The notes below the pieces were generated by a model, which had not been told where the DNA came from, searched no databases, and saw only the letters and a program-made list of their open reading frames with translations. 64,000 nucleotides of DNA from Fomes fomentarius (Eukaryota; Basidiomycota; Agaricomycetes; Polyporales; Polyporaceae): the NCBI GenBank assembly GCA_022606135.1, contig JABYQN010000007.1:930001-994000 (forward strand). Direction: 5' to 3'. The translations under genes were made by a program, and so were the position numbers. Of the stretch, positions 47,038 to 60,700 are shown one piece after another (position 1 is the stretch's first letter; each line of letters begins with the position of its first letter).

Positions 47038-48225
47038 CTACTGGTACCGATAGCACAAATACCCGCCCATAGGGTCCATAAGCTCTTTCATCTTCTTCGG
47101 CTGCCCCAGCGGCCCCCAGTTGATGATCGTGTCAAGCGTGGCCTCAGGCGTGTCCGGGGCATACCCAAACGTCAGCGTTCCGTTGAGCGCGTTCCGACGA
47201 GTCAACGGGTCGAGATCCTGCCACAATGCATACGTCCTATCGACCTGCCCGTGGTGCAGGTAGAACGTGGGATCTGCCGGGCTAGTATAGAATTCCTCCA
47301 TCGTCTTGCCCACTGCGATGTGGTAGCCGCCGTGCGGGCCCAAGTGCTCGAGGCTGACCGGGTATCCCGTGAGGTTGCCCTGGAACTCGATGATGTTGCT
47401 CGAGTTCATCAGCTGGTCGACGACGTCCTGGTTCGCGTACCGCGATGCGACGTAGTTATTCAGGTCACGCGTCAGGCAATGCGGTGTGTACGCCTGCCAG
47501 TTCGGCGGGTAGTTCTGGAGACTGACCGAGTCGCCGAACGGTCCGAAGGTTGCCGTGTGGTTCACAAAGGGTCCGCTCTTGATACACCCACCGCCCGTGC
47601 CCTTCGGCAAGGTAACGTTGGGGGCGAGCTGGTAAGGTCCCTGATTTGGGTCGTACTCGCCATCTCCGGAGAGCGAGGTGTCGCTCCCGTCGAAGAGGGG
47701 GCTGCCCACGAGGTCGGCTGCCCAGCGCGGCCAGTCCACGTACCTGGATCCCGCGCGGTAAGTAGCGTAATAAACTGGGGAAGTGCTATACTCACGGTTG
47801 GGCCCCAGTGTAGCCGCATTGGGTCTTCAGAGCCGCCTCGTATAGATGGACGAACCCACGATGCCAGATGAGGAACGTCCCGCTCGAGTGTATGGACAAT
47901 GACTGCCCGATGTGCACCGCAACAAAGTCGTCATAGAGGCTCTTCGCCCCTGGGATCTTTTCGGGGTCGTGCAGCGACGGTTGAGCCTTCAGGCAATGCA
48001 CCGCTGCGATGTAGCTGCGACGCTCGTCCTTTGTCATTGAACCCCTAGAGACGATATTAGTGTGAGTGCTGAAGTAGAGTATTGGAAACCGACTGACCAT
48101 TCCTTCCTGACATCTGCTCTTGTGTGTGTACATTTGCTGAGAGTGGGGACGGCAGCGGCGAGGGTGAGAGGGACAAACAAGGATGCGAAGAGCATCACAG
48201 CCTGAGTGAGGGCTGATGAGAGCAT
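47038..48225 (-). CDS. Secreted short tyrosinase / catechol oxidase
   Basis: A type-3 copper enzyme oxidising phenols to quinones, as in melanin formation or phenol detoxification. The start MLSSALTQAVMLFASLFVPL is a signal peptide. The mature part holds the Cys pairs typical of the short secreted class. Copper A ligands lie in VAVHIGQSLSIHSSGTFLIW followed by HRGF, with His spacings of 8 and 9 as in fungal catechol oxidases. Copper B ligands lie in LGPHGGYHIAVG and FYLHHGQVDR. Several N-glycosylation sequons occur (for example NVT, NHT, NLT, NGT). Three exons; introns follow RKEW and GAQP. It lacks the long C-terminal lid of intracellular mushroom tyrosinases. Substrate preference cannot be read from sequence. 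Confidence 0.9.
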
Positions 48226-48337
48226 TGTGGCAATGATACGGGAAGTGGAGAGCTGTGGTTAGAGAGCTAGAGGGATGGAGTGTCGAACATGAACTCTGAG
48301 AGTTCGTTGAGTTTACTGCTGTCGAAGCGGTCTGCAT

Positions 48338-48344
48338 CTTTATA
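48338..48344 (-). promoter_or_regulatory. TATA box of the tyrosinase gene
   Basis: TATAAAG on the minus strand about 113 bp upstream of the ATG at 48225. Position and sequence suit a regulated fungal promoter. Confidence 0.5.
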
Positions 48345-48996
48345 CCTGAGATGAGGGCTGCAGCGTCAATTTTCCAGTACAATGCCAGAGAATACCTCTC
48401 GATACCCGCAGCCACAGGAGTGTCAAAATAGCTATCAGAACGCGCTTAACACGCCGCTTGACAGCGTACATGATTAAGGTGCTGCCGCCCAATACCTCAT
48501 TTTGACCACTCACTGCACAGTTTGCGACAAGTATCCAGCGCCAAATATGGTAACTCTTCACCTTGGCGATAGATTCCCTTCCGACCGAGGACCCATATTA
48601 CATAACATAGGCTACTCGGCGGCCTGCTGTCAGCCATGAGCGGAATAGACACTACCATGTTCCCTCTTCCAAGCGCAGGTGCTTTGCTGCTGCCAGTAAT
48701 ATTGAACCAGTTGCCGCCCGATGGACTTCACTACCATGCTAAAGTCTTCGGGTAGCGCCATATTCTCGCAGCCACAGCCATAACGAGATCTCATCTCTCG
48801 CTTATATCAAGTCAGTGCCGACAAGCAAGGTGGTTGTGGCGGGTTCGCGCGCTCCTTGACAGGCAAACTCCGGAAAATTGAAAGACGACAACGTCGTCAA
48901 TCTGTCATAGCTCAGCGCGCAAAATTACGGTGTGTAACGAAAGTCGGGGGCCTATATTCGAGTGCGACGACGTTCAGCATGCGATGCCCTCAGACA

Positions 48997-51148
48997 TCAA
49001 ATCGTGCATACACGCACCTCGTCAGCGAGCTGCGAAGTATCGACACAGGCACCCGGCGTCGGCTTCCCGAACTTCGCATCCCTACGTCTGTTCTCCAAGC
49101 GATAATAGGTCTGCATCAGGTCGGCGGAGGCAAGTCATTTACCGATCATGACGGATCGAGGCTCTGAACTCACGGTGAGAATGAGGGCGGCCACCACACC
49201 CAAGAATTGCAGTGCGGCGGTAGTTGCGAATCCTTTACTGCTCGACACGAGGGGAGATAAGCCTCCCGATAGCTCATGGGTAACAGCGGAGGAAACGGCA
49301 CTAACATATATCGAGGTCCCTCTTCCGATGGGAAGAGATGCGAGCCAAGGATGCTCCCACACTGCCCGAGGGAGTTAAAGAGCGGAACGCCCGCGGCTGT
49401 CTTCGTCTCGGAGCCAAGGTTATGGGAGACTAAGGATGATAAGAGAATACACAAAGTGGGAACTATGAGACACTCACACCATGCCAAGACGAGTCCAATT
49501 GAAGTGTATACGCCCGCAGTGACACAGAAGGTGGCAAAGTATCTGACACTGTTCATGGGCACAGTGAGTAGCAACCTAATCACATCATGTCAGAGCGGCG
49601 GGTATAGGAGTACAACTCCGGCAATATCATCAGACGTACACGTAACCAACACCTCCTACGAAGCAGGCCGCGGCGACGAAAATTCCCCGGCTCTGCAGCC
49701 TATCCGACGTGTAAGCTGTCATGCATAGAGTTATGCCGGCTACGACGTATGGCGGCACCGTCAGCAACTGCGCGAGACCGTCCGCTAAAGATCTATCAAG
49801 CAGGGTTCGAATTGTCTGAGTTTCAAGAAGACGCTCACTGAAACCGAACGTCTTGATGATAGTGGGCAAGAAAGCGGTGAGGCTACCAGTAGCACAATCT
49901 CCTGCAAAATGGAGGACTGCAGCACAATAGACCTACGATTTTGAGCGATCAGAGATGTACTGCAGGACCATCATGTACTCGTGGCGTACCTTCCAGTCTT
50001 TGAACGCAGAGCCGATGTGGACTGTGTGGCCGCTAAGTATGTGTTGCGGACGAAACGAAGTAGGAAGACTAGCTTTGGGAGACGTACACTTTTGAATGAC
50101 CCTTCCAACATCACCCTTGCGGCCGCGGTCCCTCCGTTCGAACGCAAGCTCGCGTTCCTTCTCATCGAATATGCCAGTATACTCGGGTCGGTCCGGGAGG
50201 ATAACCATCGCGCAGAGGCCAAGAATAATTGTTGGGAGGCCCTCAATGATGAACAACAGCTTCCAATTCGCGATACCTATGTGTGCATGTTGTATCCCGA
50301 ACCCGAGGAGTCCGCTGAATGCGCCCGCGACTGTGGCAAATCCATGCCAATACGCCGTGCGCAACCCTATTTCTTGCCGGGTATAAAAGAGCGCTGTATG
50401 CGATGCTAAGTGCGGTGATTCGGCGCAGAACGGGATGACCGCACATACATAGGTAGAACGGGAACCCGGGACTAAGACCCGCCTCCAAGACACCCACTCC
50501 CATGCGTGCCACCATGAGCCCCGCAAAGTTGAATGCAGTAGACTACTTAGTAAGGTAGTCAGGCGCACCGCGTTCAAAAACGAGTCTAGGGACGAGCTTA
50601 CCGAAAGCACGGTACAGATACCCCACCCAATCGCTAGGGCCCCTATCCAAATACGGGGCGAAGAGAGCTTAAATAGTAGAATGCCTGGAACTTGACACAG
50701 AATCTGAGGAGTGATGAGTTCAACAACTAAGTGGAATATCGGCATGGACACACATAGGGAAAGTAGAATGCAGATGTCACCCAGTCGAATAGCACTCCAG
50801 TGGGGTCTCCGTGCAGTACGTCGCGCGGGAGGCCCTGGAGGCGAGCGATGCCCAAATTCGATCGATCAAGGTCTGTCGGAGGTTATCAGTGCCAATTGAA
50901 GCGGCGTAGAGTGGAACATACGCACATGCGAACAGATATATGATGCACAACATAGGTATAATCCTTCTGTCCAACTTGCGCACCAGCCGCTTCTCTTCAA
51001 GGTTCCGCTTCTGCGTGTCCAATGCCGGGAGCGAAGTGAACGCGTGCGTATCGTTGACGACTCCGAGTCGTTCACCCTCCAATCCGGCATCGACTTTCTC
51101 GTCACTTTGGTTGTTTCCGAGTCCCTTCTCGTCGACTGTAGTAGACAT
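48997..51148 (-). CDS. MFS permease, Dal5 (anion:cation symporter) family
   Basis: This family imports small organic anions such as allantoate, nicotinate or pantothenate with protons. The cytosolic N-terminus MSTTVDEKGLG leads to LVRKLDRRIIPMLCIIYLFA (helix 1). Then come VPGILLFKLSSPRIWIGALA, GLMVARMGVGVLEAGLSPGF (the family signature helix 4), FYTRQEIGLRTAYW, IANWKLLFIIEGLPTIILGL and the loop LPDRPEYTGIFDEKERELA, a Dal5 hallmark. The C-terminal half includes FLPTIIKTFGFSERL, VPPYVVAGITLCM, AGVPLFNSLGQCGSILGSHLF and GFATTAALQFLGVVAALILT. The last exon (49092-48997) encodes NRRRDAKFGKPTPGACVDTS and ends VRVCTI. About ten introns; frames join where checked. An alternative ATG at 51220 adds 24 residues. 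The substrate cannot be told. Confidence 0.88.
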
Positions 51149-51220
51149 GCTTGAGATCCCCGACTGATTGGAAAGGGTGGGTGAGATAGGGTACTCCACC
51201 AAACGGGTGGCCTCGTGCAC

Positions 51221-52688
51221 GTATAAAGACTGTTGATGGAGGGTACTCCAGCGGGAGGCCGAACGGGACGGCCCCCGTACGTACTATATACAGTTCACAT
51301 GCATTCGTACTCGTGCCTGCGAACATTGAGACTAGATGGCGGAGGAAAGGGAAATTGACCCTCTTTGAGGGTGTGGCCTCTGCACTCGCAGACGTACCTG
51401 CACGGACAATAATAGGTAAGTAAAAATAGGCATAGGATGGCAGAACCCAGGCCTTGCTGAAGCACTCAGCAACCAATGAGGATGAAAGAAGACAACTGCG
51501 CACCATGAAAGTGAGATTTTGCCAAACGAACGTTTCTCACTCAATGCTAGTGAGGGGCCTGGCTCTTACAATATCGGCTTGTTTTAAGACCGCAAGTGGT
51601 GCGAAATGCGGGACGGGTAGCAGAGCCCTTCATCGTCGTCTCATCCCACTTCTGGGAAAATTTGACGGTTGCATGAGGAAATAGACCACGAGAAGACGAG
51701 AAGACGGTCTCGCCTGTCACTGGATTTGTGTGGGGAATGCAATAGCGACTTACCACTCATCGCGTGGCACCACCGAGTCACGCATACATCAAGCAAAGGA
51801 CAACAATGCACCTCCTCATTTTCTTGAGCATGGCAGGAGACCCGTAATGAAGTACGACAACTTCAAGTTGAGATATTCGAAACAATTACTCTGAGTAGTA
51901 TCACAGTGTGAGTGAGTCAAAACATAGATAGTACTAGGTGAGACTGCACCTACTGAGTGCATCCAATTTGCTCGGATCAACCGCATAACGATTTCCTCGT
52001 CAATGGCCATACCTGCCCCAGTCCATAAAGTTAATGCAGGGGTTCGCTCAGGTCTGTACGTAGTAGCGCAACCTGAAGCGCAGCTTTGATAGGTCTATGT
52101 CACATGACTGTCACAAGTTATGTATCTGTTACGTCACGCGCTCAGGGTCTACACACTGTCAACTTTAGCAGTTTAGCTTCTGGCAGGTGCCTCCTACAAG
52201 TCCCTAGTCCTGGTACGCCTGGCTAAACTCCTTACTTTCGCGCCCATAGGCGTCTCCGAGTCGTGTTTGCGGAAGGACCGAAAACGGCCGAGCCCAAAGG
52301 TTACTACACCGCTGGCGGAATCAACTTGAATTACATGGTGCATATGATCGATACAAGGCCTAGGGAGCCACTGGCATGTACTGTCACAAGGTATGGTAGA
52401 CAAACGTGCACGCATGGTTCGGAGCTACACGAAAGCTCGGAAGGGCCAGGGAACTTACACTACGTAGTTAGAAGGGAGGGGCTAATATGTCGCGGCGGGG
52501 CGATGAAGTGTACTTCTAAGAGAGAGCGGGTGTGCGATGGAGTGGAAGAAACACAACGGCATTACACGGCTTACACATCTACAGATCGGTGGTTTGCGGA
52601 GGGAAAGACAATACATAAGCAGGAGGGGAAGGAACGGGATAGGATGTGCGAATACGTTTACAATATGGTTGTTTGAGAAGGATCAGGA
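51221..52688. other. Intergenic region, nothing recognised
   Basis: About 1.5 kb between the permease start and the end of the RA-PH gene. Open stretches near 51100-51540 (minus) and 52263-52676 (plus) show no family features and overlap each other in several frames. Confidence 0.45.
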
Positions 52689-55600
52689 TCATCGGCGCGC
52701 GAGAAGGGATCCGGCGGATGGTTCGAAGTTGGAGGGCGCAACCATTTCAGCCTTGGGAGGACCAACAGAGAGTAGCGGTTGCGCGGGGCGTTTGCGGGTG
52801 CCCGCACGTTGAAGAAGAGCAGTGGATGTGGTGCTACCGGCGGCGTTAGTTGAGACGACGTTGCGCTCTTGGTATAGGACGTAGGACTGCAGGTCATGGA
52901 CGTCAGCGACTCAAAATTGAGAATCAACACTTCAGACGAGCGCACGTACCCGAGCGAGGAGTATCTTCTCCAGCCAGTTCTTGCCCTCAGACTCCCCACA
53001 AGAGAACACATGCACGTAGTCGGCCGTATTTTCGAAAAAGGTGAGGCTGTCGGTGGACTTCACGGAGAACACGTAGGGCTTCGGAGCCTTGTGCACGCGG
53101 GTGACGTAGTACGCGTCGAAATTATTCAGTGAGCACAAGAACGTCGCGTCTTTGCCCTATGTAGACACTCTCAATCAGCACGGAGAACTTAGATACGTGT
53201 GAGGGGCTACGCACAGTATCGCGCTTGGATAACCATAGGCTATGCTCCCGAAGTTCCATCCAGCGTTTCTGCCACTTGCCGCGCTTGTGCTCCCACTGCA
53301 CGTATCCAGCACACGTCGGGGAGCTCAACGGCATTGCCCTCAAGCTCAGCAGCGGCGCGAGGAGCGTCTTCTTAATGACGAGCAAGTTCACCGTCTTGTC
53401 AGAGTTCCACGATCCGCACACGCCGCTCAGCATCTCAAAGTTCCGGATCGGACGCTCTGCACAAAAAAACAAGCACATCAGTGGCCCTACCCAAAACAGA
53501 TGCAGAAAGCCGAGCACTCACCCATACCGAAGTCCTGCGAAACCTCCCACAACATCCACCCCCGCTTCCCACAGCCTGATCCAGCGAGCCCTGGCCGTCG
53601 ACCATATTCAACACGTCGCCCGCACTCGTCCCCGAGCTGATTTCAACAAGGCAGAACCGCTGCATGTTCCCAATGAACACGCGCTGCTGCCACATCTGCC
53701 CTGCACCCTGCACCCTGCCCGGTTGTGAGAACGTCGACGCCGGCGCTGGAGATGCGGTCGCAGACGGGCCAGATGTCGTCGTCGCGGAGCGGTTGCGCGA
53801 GGTGACGACGAATCCCTCATTCGCGTGCGATGAGTAGTTGGAAGTCGGCATTGGTGGCGGCGGCGGCGGAGTGCGCTCGACACTGGGACGACGAGAGGAG
53901 TCGGACTTGACGGAACGCGTGCGGTCGAGAGGGGGCGGGCGTGACGAAGGATCGTCCGGGCGCCGCCTGCTCCCACTCGTCGCGGCACGTTGCACGCTCG
54001 CGCTAGCCTGAGGTGGGGTCCGGTCACTGATTGGGAGGGGAGGCGCAAGATCACTCTCGCCGTTGCGTGGGCGGTGGAACGAGCGCATGGGGCGCAGACT
54101 CCTGCTAGTGTCCGCCGGGGGACGGGAGGTAGCTCGTGAGGCTGAGGCTGATGCACTGTACATTTGAGAATCCCCATTGATCGTCCGCCCACGCATGAAA
54201 GAAGACGACGGCTCGGTGGAATCGAATGACGGCCGCTTGGAGCGAGGTGCAGGTACCAGGACTCCAGAGGGTGGCTGCTGGCTCGTGCTCGTCTGCAGTC
54301 CAAGCAATTTCTGGGTGAGGTCACCAACTGAGAACGGGCTGTTCATGTTGCTTGGCAGCGTCTTCGTGCGCGGGCGACCGGCTGGCTTCGACGGGGAGCT
54401 CTGCTGAGCAGGAACCGCCGATTCTGCCGCAGACGGCAGAGCGCGTGACGGACGCTGCTCGCCCTGCTGCTGGAGGAACGTCTCTTGTGCACGCTTTGCC
54501 CTCCGCTCTGCACGCTTCTGGTCTAGCTCGTCGCGCACCTGCCGGCGTATTGTCCGCTGAGCCTTCAGTGCGCCTGGAATCTGTCGTGCGAGAGGAACGT
54601 CGTCGTCCGTCGTATCCGCGGCGGGAAGGGGTGAGGTGGGCGGCAAAGTAGAGTGCATCCCCGGGCGCGTTGTATCATGTCGCTCACGCCGCCTATTGAC
54701 ACCAGGGCTGTCCTCGCCATAGTCGTCTGTCCCGCTTTCTTCGCTGTCTGATTCCGAGTCGGAGGCTGCGCCATGCGAAGTGATTGGTAGCCGTGTCGGT
54801 CGTCGTCTCCTCTCGTCGTCGCTATCCCCATCGTCTCCACCACCTCCGCGGTTCCCGCCATGCCCGTTCCATCCTCCACTACGGCCATTGCCACTATGAC
54901 CGTTTCCGTTGGAATAACCGCCGGATTGACCCTGGCCTGACCCGCCGCTGGGCCTGCCGCTCCTCCTCGAGCTGGAGCTGTAACCGCCGCCAGGAGCGTC
55001 AGCCATCTCGCCTGAGCCAAAAACGTCCTCCTCGCCCCCATAGTATGAAGCGGAAGAGTCACGCACAGAATCTCCCGACGATCTGAGCGTGAACCGCTCC
55101 GTCACGTCCTCCGCAAGGTCCTCGAGGTCGCTCAGTACGTCGTTCAGGCTCCCGCCCGAGCCTCCGGAGCCACCTGAGCTCCCACTCGTCCGGCGTGTCG
55201 ACGGCCAAGGAATGCCGTAGCCGAATACGGGACGGCGTTGGGGGGACGAAGGTGTGCCTAGTGGGTCGTGGAAGGAGCCAATGTCGTAGGTGTAACAGAC
55301 GTCGTCGTCCTCGCCGAAGTCGTACTCTGACGAGACCGTCGACGACGAACGGGAGGAACGGGAGAGACAGCCTAAAGCCGGAGACTGGCAGGCACTGTTG
55401 TCCGCGGACACGTCCTCGGAGCTGGACGTCAGGAGCTCTGGGGTAGAGAGCGGAGACAGAGAGACCTTGAGCGACGCTGATTCGTGGGTCCAGGGAAATT
55501 CACCTGACGACATGCGCGTCATTGGGACTGCTTCAACACTTTCGTCACTCCCCCTTGATTCTGACAAGGGCACCCGCGCAAAGTCACTGTGCTTGATCGT

Positions 55601-57754
55601 GCTTGCGGACGAACCGGGCTCGAACTCTCCTGAAGGGAAGAGTGCTGATGGTGGCATTCCCGTACGCCCTGGCGTACCCAAGTGTGAGAGTGCTTCGGAG
55701 TAATCGTACTCGAGCGTTGCCATCAGGTCACTCGCAAAAAGCTGCGTGTTGCGATGGTGCGCGAATAAATCGGAATATCCGGGGTGCCCAGGTTGATCGC
55801 CGTCGACCAAGACATAAGGATGAGATTGGGGAAGGGTCGACTGTGGGTGTGTAGGAGAACGGGAGAGAGGTTGGGGTTCGGTGGATACCGTTGACCAGGA
55901 GGTAGGAGAGGAGGGGCACAGCGATGGAACAGTCGACGTAGTCGAGGTCCCGGACGTCGAGCGGGCGTGGGCAATCAAACTCGGAGACTTAGGAGGAGGG
56001 GTGGGAGGTTTGTCCTCATCGTCTGGATCGTCGGAGCGCCTGCTGTCCATATCCAGTAATGATGAAATTGAAGCAGAAGACATCTGCGCTTCGGCGTCTT
56101 GCACGGAAGCCGAAGTGCCCATCGGGAAAGGAGCTTCCTTTATCTGCAACGGGGGTATCCCTCCGTCCTCCGCACTTTCCCCGTCCCCGTCCAGATACAT
56201 CCGCGAGTCCCTGATCATGCTGAGCGTTGGACGCCGGAGGTGCCTGCGTCGTGCAACAGGTGAGGTGGGGAATTCCCTTGTGTGTGTTGGCGATGGAGGC
56301 GCCGTCGACACCGACCCTTGGTCTTCCCATGGCTCCAGCGGCAACTGGGCGCCCGGCCGCCCCCTACGGACCTACGAAACATCGCGACCGTCAACATCGT
56401 TATGTTCGGGGATACGACGCGCGAGCGGCACCGAACCAAAAATGCAACGAGATTACATACCTTGGGAACGTGGATACTCGTACGCGCAAGCGTATTCAAG
56501 GACGGCAGCGAGGGCCGCGGCTCAAATGCCGGACGCGTGTAAGCAGAGCGTACCTGGGGAGGACCTGATGACTTATGTCTCCGAGTAAGACGAGGACGCG
56601 TCTGTTCTATCGGTGAAGGGGGCGGTGTGGAAGGGAGGTCACGAAGGGATATTAGAGAACGTGCTCCGCGCAGACTACGCGCACGACGTGCGCCATCTTG
56701 TTCGAGAGCACTTTGAGCTAACGGCGAGCGGGGAGTTGGGGGCAGATGCGGGCTATCTTCAGAAAACACGCTGAAAACGGAGCGTACTGGCGATGTCGCA
56801 CGCGACGCACGCAGAGAGGGCGCAGGAGACAGATTCGCAAACGGGTCCTCATCAAGCAAGTCCGGGGGAGGAGAGTTACGCGATGGAGTCAGAGGCCCGA
56901 GTGAAGAGAACTCGGAGAGGGTGGGCGAGGTAGCGCCAGAGTAGAAAGAGAGCCATTCAGTCGAGTTGTCGACACCAGTAAGCTCGCCATCGGCCGTGGA
57001 CGAAGAGACGGTATGCGAGCGTCCAGTGGGTGAAGGGAGGGTTGAGGTAGAGGCCGATGTAGACGCCTGAGTGAACGGCGGGACTAGGATGGAAGAGAGC
57101 GATCGACGTTTCTTAGCCATGCTCGGGAGCGAAGAGAGCTCGTCGGAGGAGGAGGTACGCGAGCGGCGGTGATGGTGGTAGTCGGAGGTAAAAGGGAGGA
57201 TATCTATGTCTCGCGAGCGAACGCGGGATTGTGGGGAGGGGGACTGAAAAGACAGAACGTGTGAGCAGAGGGTCGCGTTTAAACGCGTGTAGATGGGCGC
57301 AACGCGTGTGGAACGGGGATTCGATGAGGCGCCCGCGAAGTGAGGGAAGGCATCGCCGGCTGGAGAGAGCAGCGCAGACTCGTGTCGAACACGAGGTGGA
57401 AAGGAATACGTGTGCCTGATGTGGACAGGGAAGGCAAAAGGTAGAGAGAGAGCTCACCCGCAGCTTATAAGCTTCGCCGTCTAGCCCTGGCGAGCATGGA
57501 ATGAATCCGAAGTGATTCCAAAGAATCTCGTGCACGAGTGCTGCGTCCGAGTCGCCAGGGGCACCTGGCTCTTTGTCAGTGGCGGAGATTGGGGTTTGGG
57601 CAATGCAGCTGTCGGCGTCAGGGTCGCCTGGCTCGCAATCCGACCGTTTGGTGGATTTGCGTTCTGTCTGGGGCAAGAACGGCGAAGGAAAGAGGAGTGT
57701 TTTTGAGGCGCGGGTCGGACGAAGGGCTGGCCCGTGCAGGAAGTGATAATCCAT
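52689..57754 (-). CDS. Very large disordered protein with Ras-association and PH domains; apparent 1 bp frameshift
   Basis: From the ATG at 57754 (MDYHFLHGPALRPTRASK) the product would exceed 1,400 residues. More than 1,000 are low complexity: Ser/Pro/Thr-rich, Gly/Asn/Ser repeats near 54780-54990 and a basic helix (QRTIRRQVRDELDQKRAERR). Next comes a ubiquitin-like RA segment, WQQRVFIGNMQRFCLVEISS, then a PH domain (CAGYVQWEHKRGKWQKRWME, FDAYYVTRVHKAPKPYVFSV, NWLEKILLARSYVLYQERN). The RA-PH pair recalls the MRL (RIAM/lamellipodin) layout, in which Ras-type GTPases and phosphoinositides recruit actin regulators. That role is inference. In the RA-PH linker the reading frame changes at a run of five G (plus-strand 53559-53563) where six are needed to reach WMLWEVSQDFGMERPIRNFE. 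As written, the PH domain is lost. Confidence 0.75.
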
Positions 57755-57775
57755 GCTGGATGGCGCACAAGGCAA

Positions 57776-60700
57776 CGGAGGTTCTGGGAGGTCGGATTGT
57801 GGGGTCTGCTGGGATCTGGCTGGGATCGATGCGCTGGGTTATCCCTCTCTACGTCCCCTACAGATCAGGCAGGTCGTTCTCACACTCTGCCCAGCCGTGC
57901 CCAGCGCCGCCAATCCCTCCCGCCGTCACCGCCTGTCGTCCTCCCCACCGCGGCGTGTACAGCGAGCGCGATGCCCACCATCGTCGCGCGGCAGACCGCG
58001 TCCGTCTCCTCATCATCTGTTCATCCTTCATTCCCATCTATTTCCTCCATCTCTGCCCACGACATTCGTACCCTAAATTTCATCTCGAGGGCGTCTTAAC
58101 ATTTTGCAGCGTAGCAGATCTGAGATCTACACCGGGCCTAGAGCTCGTCCTCACTCATGAGTCACTGATCAGGACAAGATCAGGACGCCTCCCATCATTT
58201 CTCCGCCACCAAGCCACTGACGCATCCAACGAAATGCAAGGCATCCAGTCGACGGTATGTAGGACAAGGAGCTTCGCTTGTGCAACTTGAATTGCATTCT
58301 TACCTCATGTATTACCTCAACCTGCCTCTCCGGGACCGTGACCTGATTGATGCAAGTCACCGCTGGAAGGAGAATTACTCAAGGTGTAGGTATCTTCGTA
58401 CGTGTCACTGTCAGACATCGACGCCGGAAGGACCTACTTAATTCCATTTTCTGCGGATATCAGCGTACGCACTGACTTTGACATGGACAAGTCACGACCG
58501 CTCAAATATATCCTGACTCTGTCTGACACTGTCAAGAATGTCATGTCTGCTACCTTCTCAACAGAGACATTCATTGGGGATGGGCGGAAGCACTGATTGC
58601 TCTACCAGATCGACGGTAGCCAACGAGAGGCTAAAGTTACTGTTATGCAGAAGGGTGATCACTCACGTCATGTGGGATCGTTTGCACATAATCTGAGCTT
58701 CTGTGCAAACTTTCGGTCCGCGATGTCTACCTCGTGGACGGAGCTGGCACAGGCCTTCGCCGCAAACATAGCGCTCTAAATTCCAGCGCCCCGTTCTACC
58801 CAAGCTGTGCGCAATGAAATAACGCGCGGGTGTTCCATTCGGCTGATTTAGTGCGAATCGCGCCAGAAGCTTACCTCCGCAGGTCGAGAGCGGACGAACA
58901 CATCTGCGTTGGGGGGCTAGAACATCGTCGACGACGTCCGTCGATAGCAAAAAGGTCGCTCGGCTCGTAACGATTCATTTAGGAATATCACTCAACGCTC
59001 AGTACAATGCGCAGGAACTCGGACTCCAACTCGAATTCTTCAGACGCAGAGCCATCAGACCGGTAAGCCGTATTTCCCGACCTCGCTAGCGCCCGGTGGG
59101 AACTGTAGAAGGAGCTGTCACTTTGGCTTCAGTCGTAAACCTCAGGGTCCACATCAGATGACCGAAGAGTTGTGTTTGAAAGGCCGGAGTCGCCTTGAGC
59201 CTGCAGCTGAGTATGGCGATACATGATTCCGCAGCATCGTGACCTATCTTGGATCACTCCTCGTTTTGAATTCGAAGGAACCGCCTCTCCGCATGCGGAT
59301 CTCCGACACACGCGCGGAATCCCGAGTTCCGGACCCCGACCGCAGCGATTTCTTCAGCATCCCAGTCGCCCGATTGCTGAGTGTATGCGAGGCGAATAAC
59401 GGCATGAGAGACACTTATGTACATACGAGTACGTCAATATCGCGTAAAATGAACGCCGGGAAGCGGAACCAAGAGCCAAGACACACCGAATCGAAGTTCG
59501 AAGGGCGTGCCCGCGAGGACCAGCTTAGTTCGCGCATTCCGACCTTGGGTGCGCGGCGACCTTGAAGCTCGTGGATATGGACATTAAACTTGATGGTTGG
59601 TAGGTACACTCCGCTTTACCACCGCAAGCTCAATATTCGACATCCATGATGTTGGGGAGAGAGAGCCGAGTTGAAGACGGGGATATGAGATACACGCGTG
59701 CACACTGTGTACTGAGCGTCCCATGCCGGGTACTGCGTTGTCTATCCCTATCCCGACGACCAGACAGTCGTGTGGTCGTTGGGGTTACGTCGAAGCAAGA
59801 CGGTCTGAATAGGCCGTAGCCTTCTCCCGGTAGATACTTCAGGAAGTACCCGCAGGTGTTCTAGTTCGAGAAGGTAAGAGCGTGTGGAGCAAGCACTCTA
59901 GGCTACACCCTGCAAGGAAAATGCGTCTAGTATAATTACTGGAAGTCACAGTGATTGAGCTCTTTCAAGCAACGAGGCACTGGCAGGATGCGCATATGTC
60001 GACTTACCATCACCGTGCAAGTGACAGAGTCATTCATCGCAAGATCAATCATCCTAGGAGAACAGGTGCAGAAGCATTATCGAGAGTTGTGGCTGAAGGA
60101 CCTTTTGCGCCACCATGGCCACCTGGAGGAGATGAGGGAGGGTTAACTTGCTGGGGGACGGCACCATTCCCGACATATGGTACGTGCCCCGATCTCACCC
60201 TATACTGCCCCAGCTCATACGCAAAAATTCTGGAACGTCACCTGGGACCGTCTACAACAATCAGGGAATAAGGCGAACATCAAGCTCGCTCAGGCCTCAG
60301 TGTGTCATGACACGCATAAGTCCTGGTCACCCCCGACTTTCCTTCTGGGTGTGCATATGGTTCAAGTAGCTTGCATCTTGACGCTTGACGATTCCAGTGC
60401 CTAAGTGCCAGACCACCACCAGATTCGTTCAAGTTCTCTCATATCAAGCGAAGAAATCGTACCGCCGACAGCATTGAGTAAGTCGCAGATGTCCTTGAGC
60501 AGGCTATCGGTACGTCTTCCATGTTTTATCTGCAATCCATGGACGGTGGCAGATCCTACTGCGATGGGCAAGCTTAGGTCGTACTCTGTCGGCGCAAATG
60601 TACTCGTTGGTACCGGTGTCTCCGAAGGGCTTGAGACATAGGCCGCCTTGCGTTAACCCGCTACATGGATATTCTCTTGCAGTGAGCCTATATACACAGA

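Noticed and set aside
48856..49167. Plus-strand open stretch upstream of tyrosinase
   Set aside because: It overlaps antisense the last exon of the Dal5-type permease, which has clear family similarity.
58402..58596. 64-codon plus-strand open stretch starting at a GTG
   Set aside because: No ATG start, no homology I recognise, no matching flanking exons, and stops directly after it.
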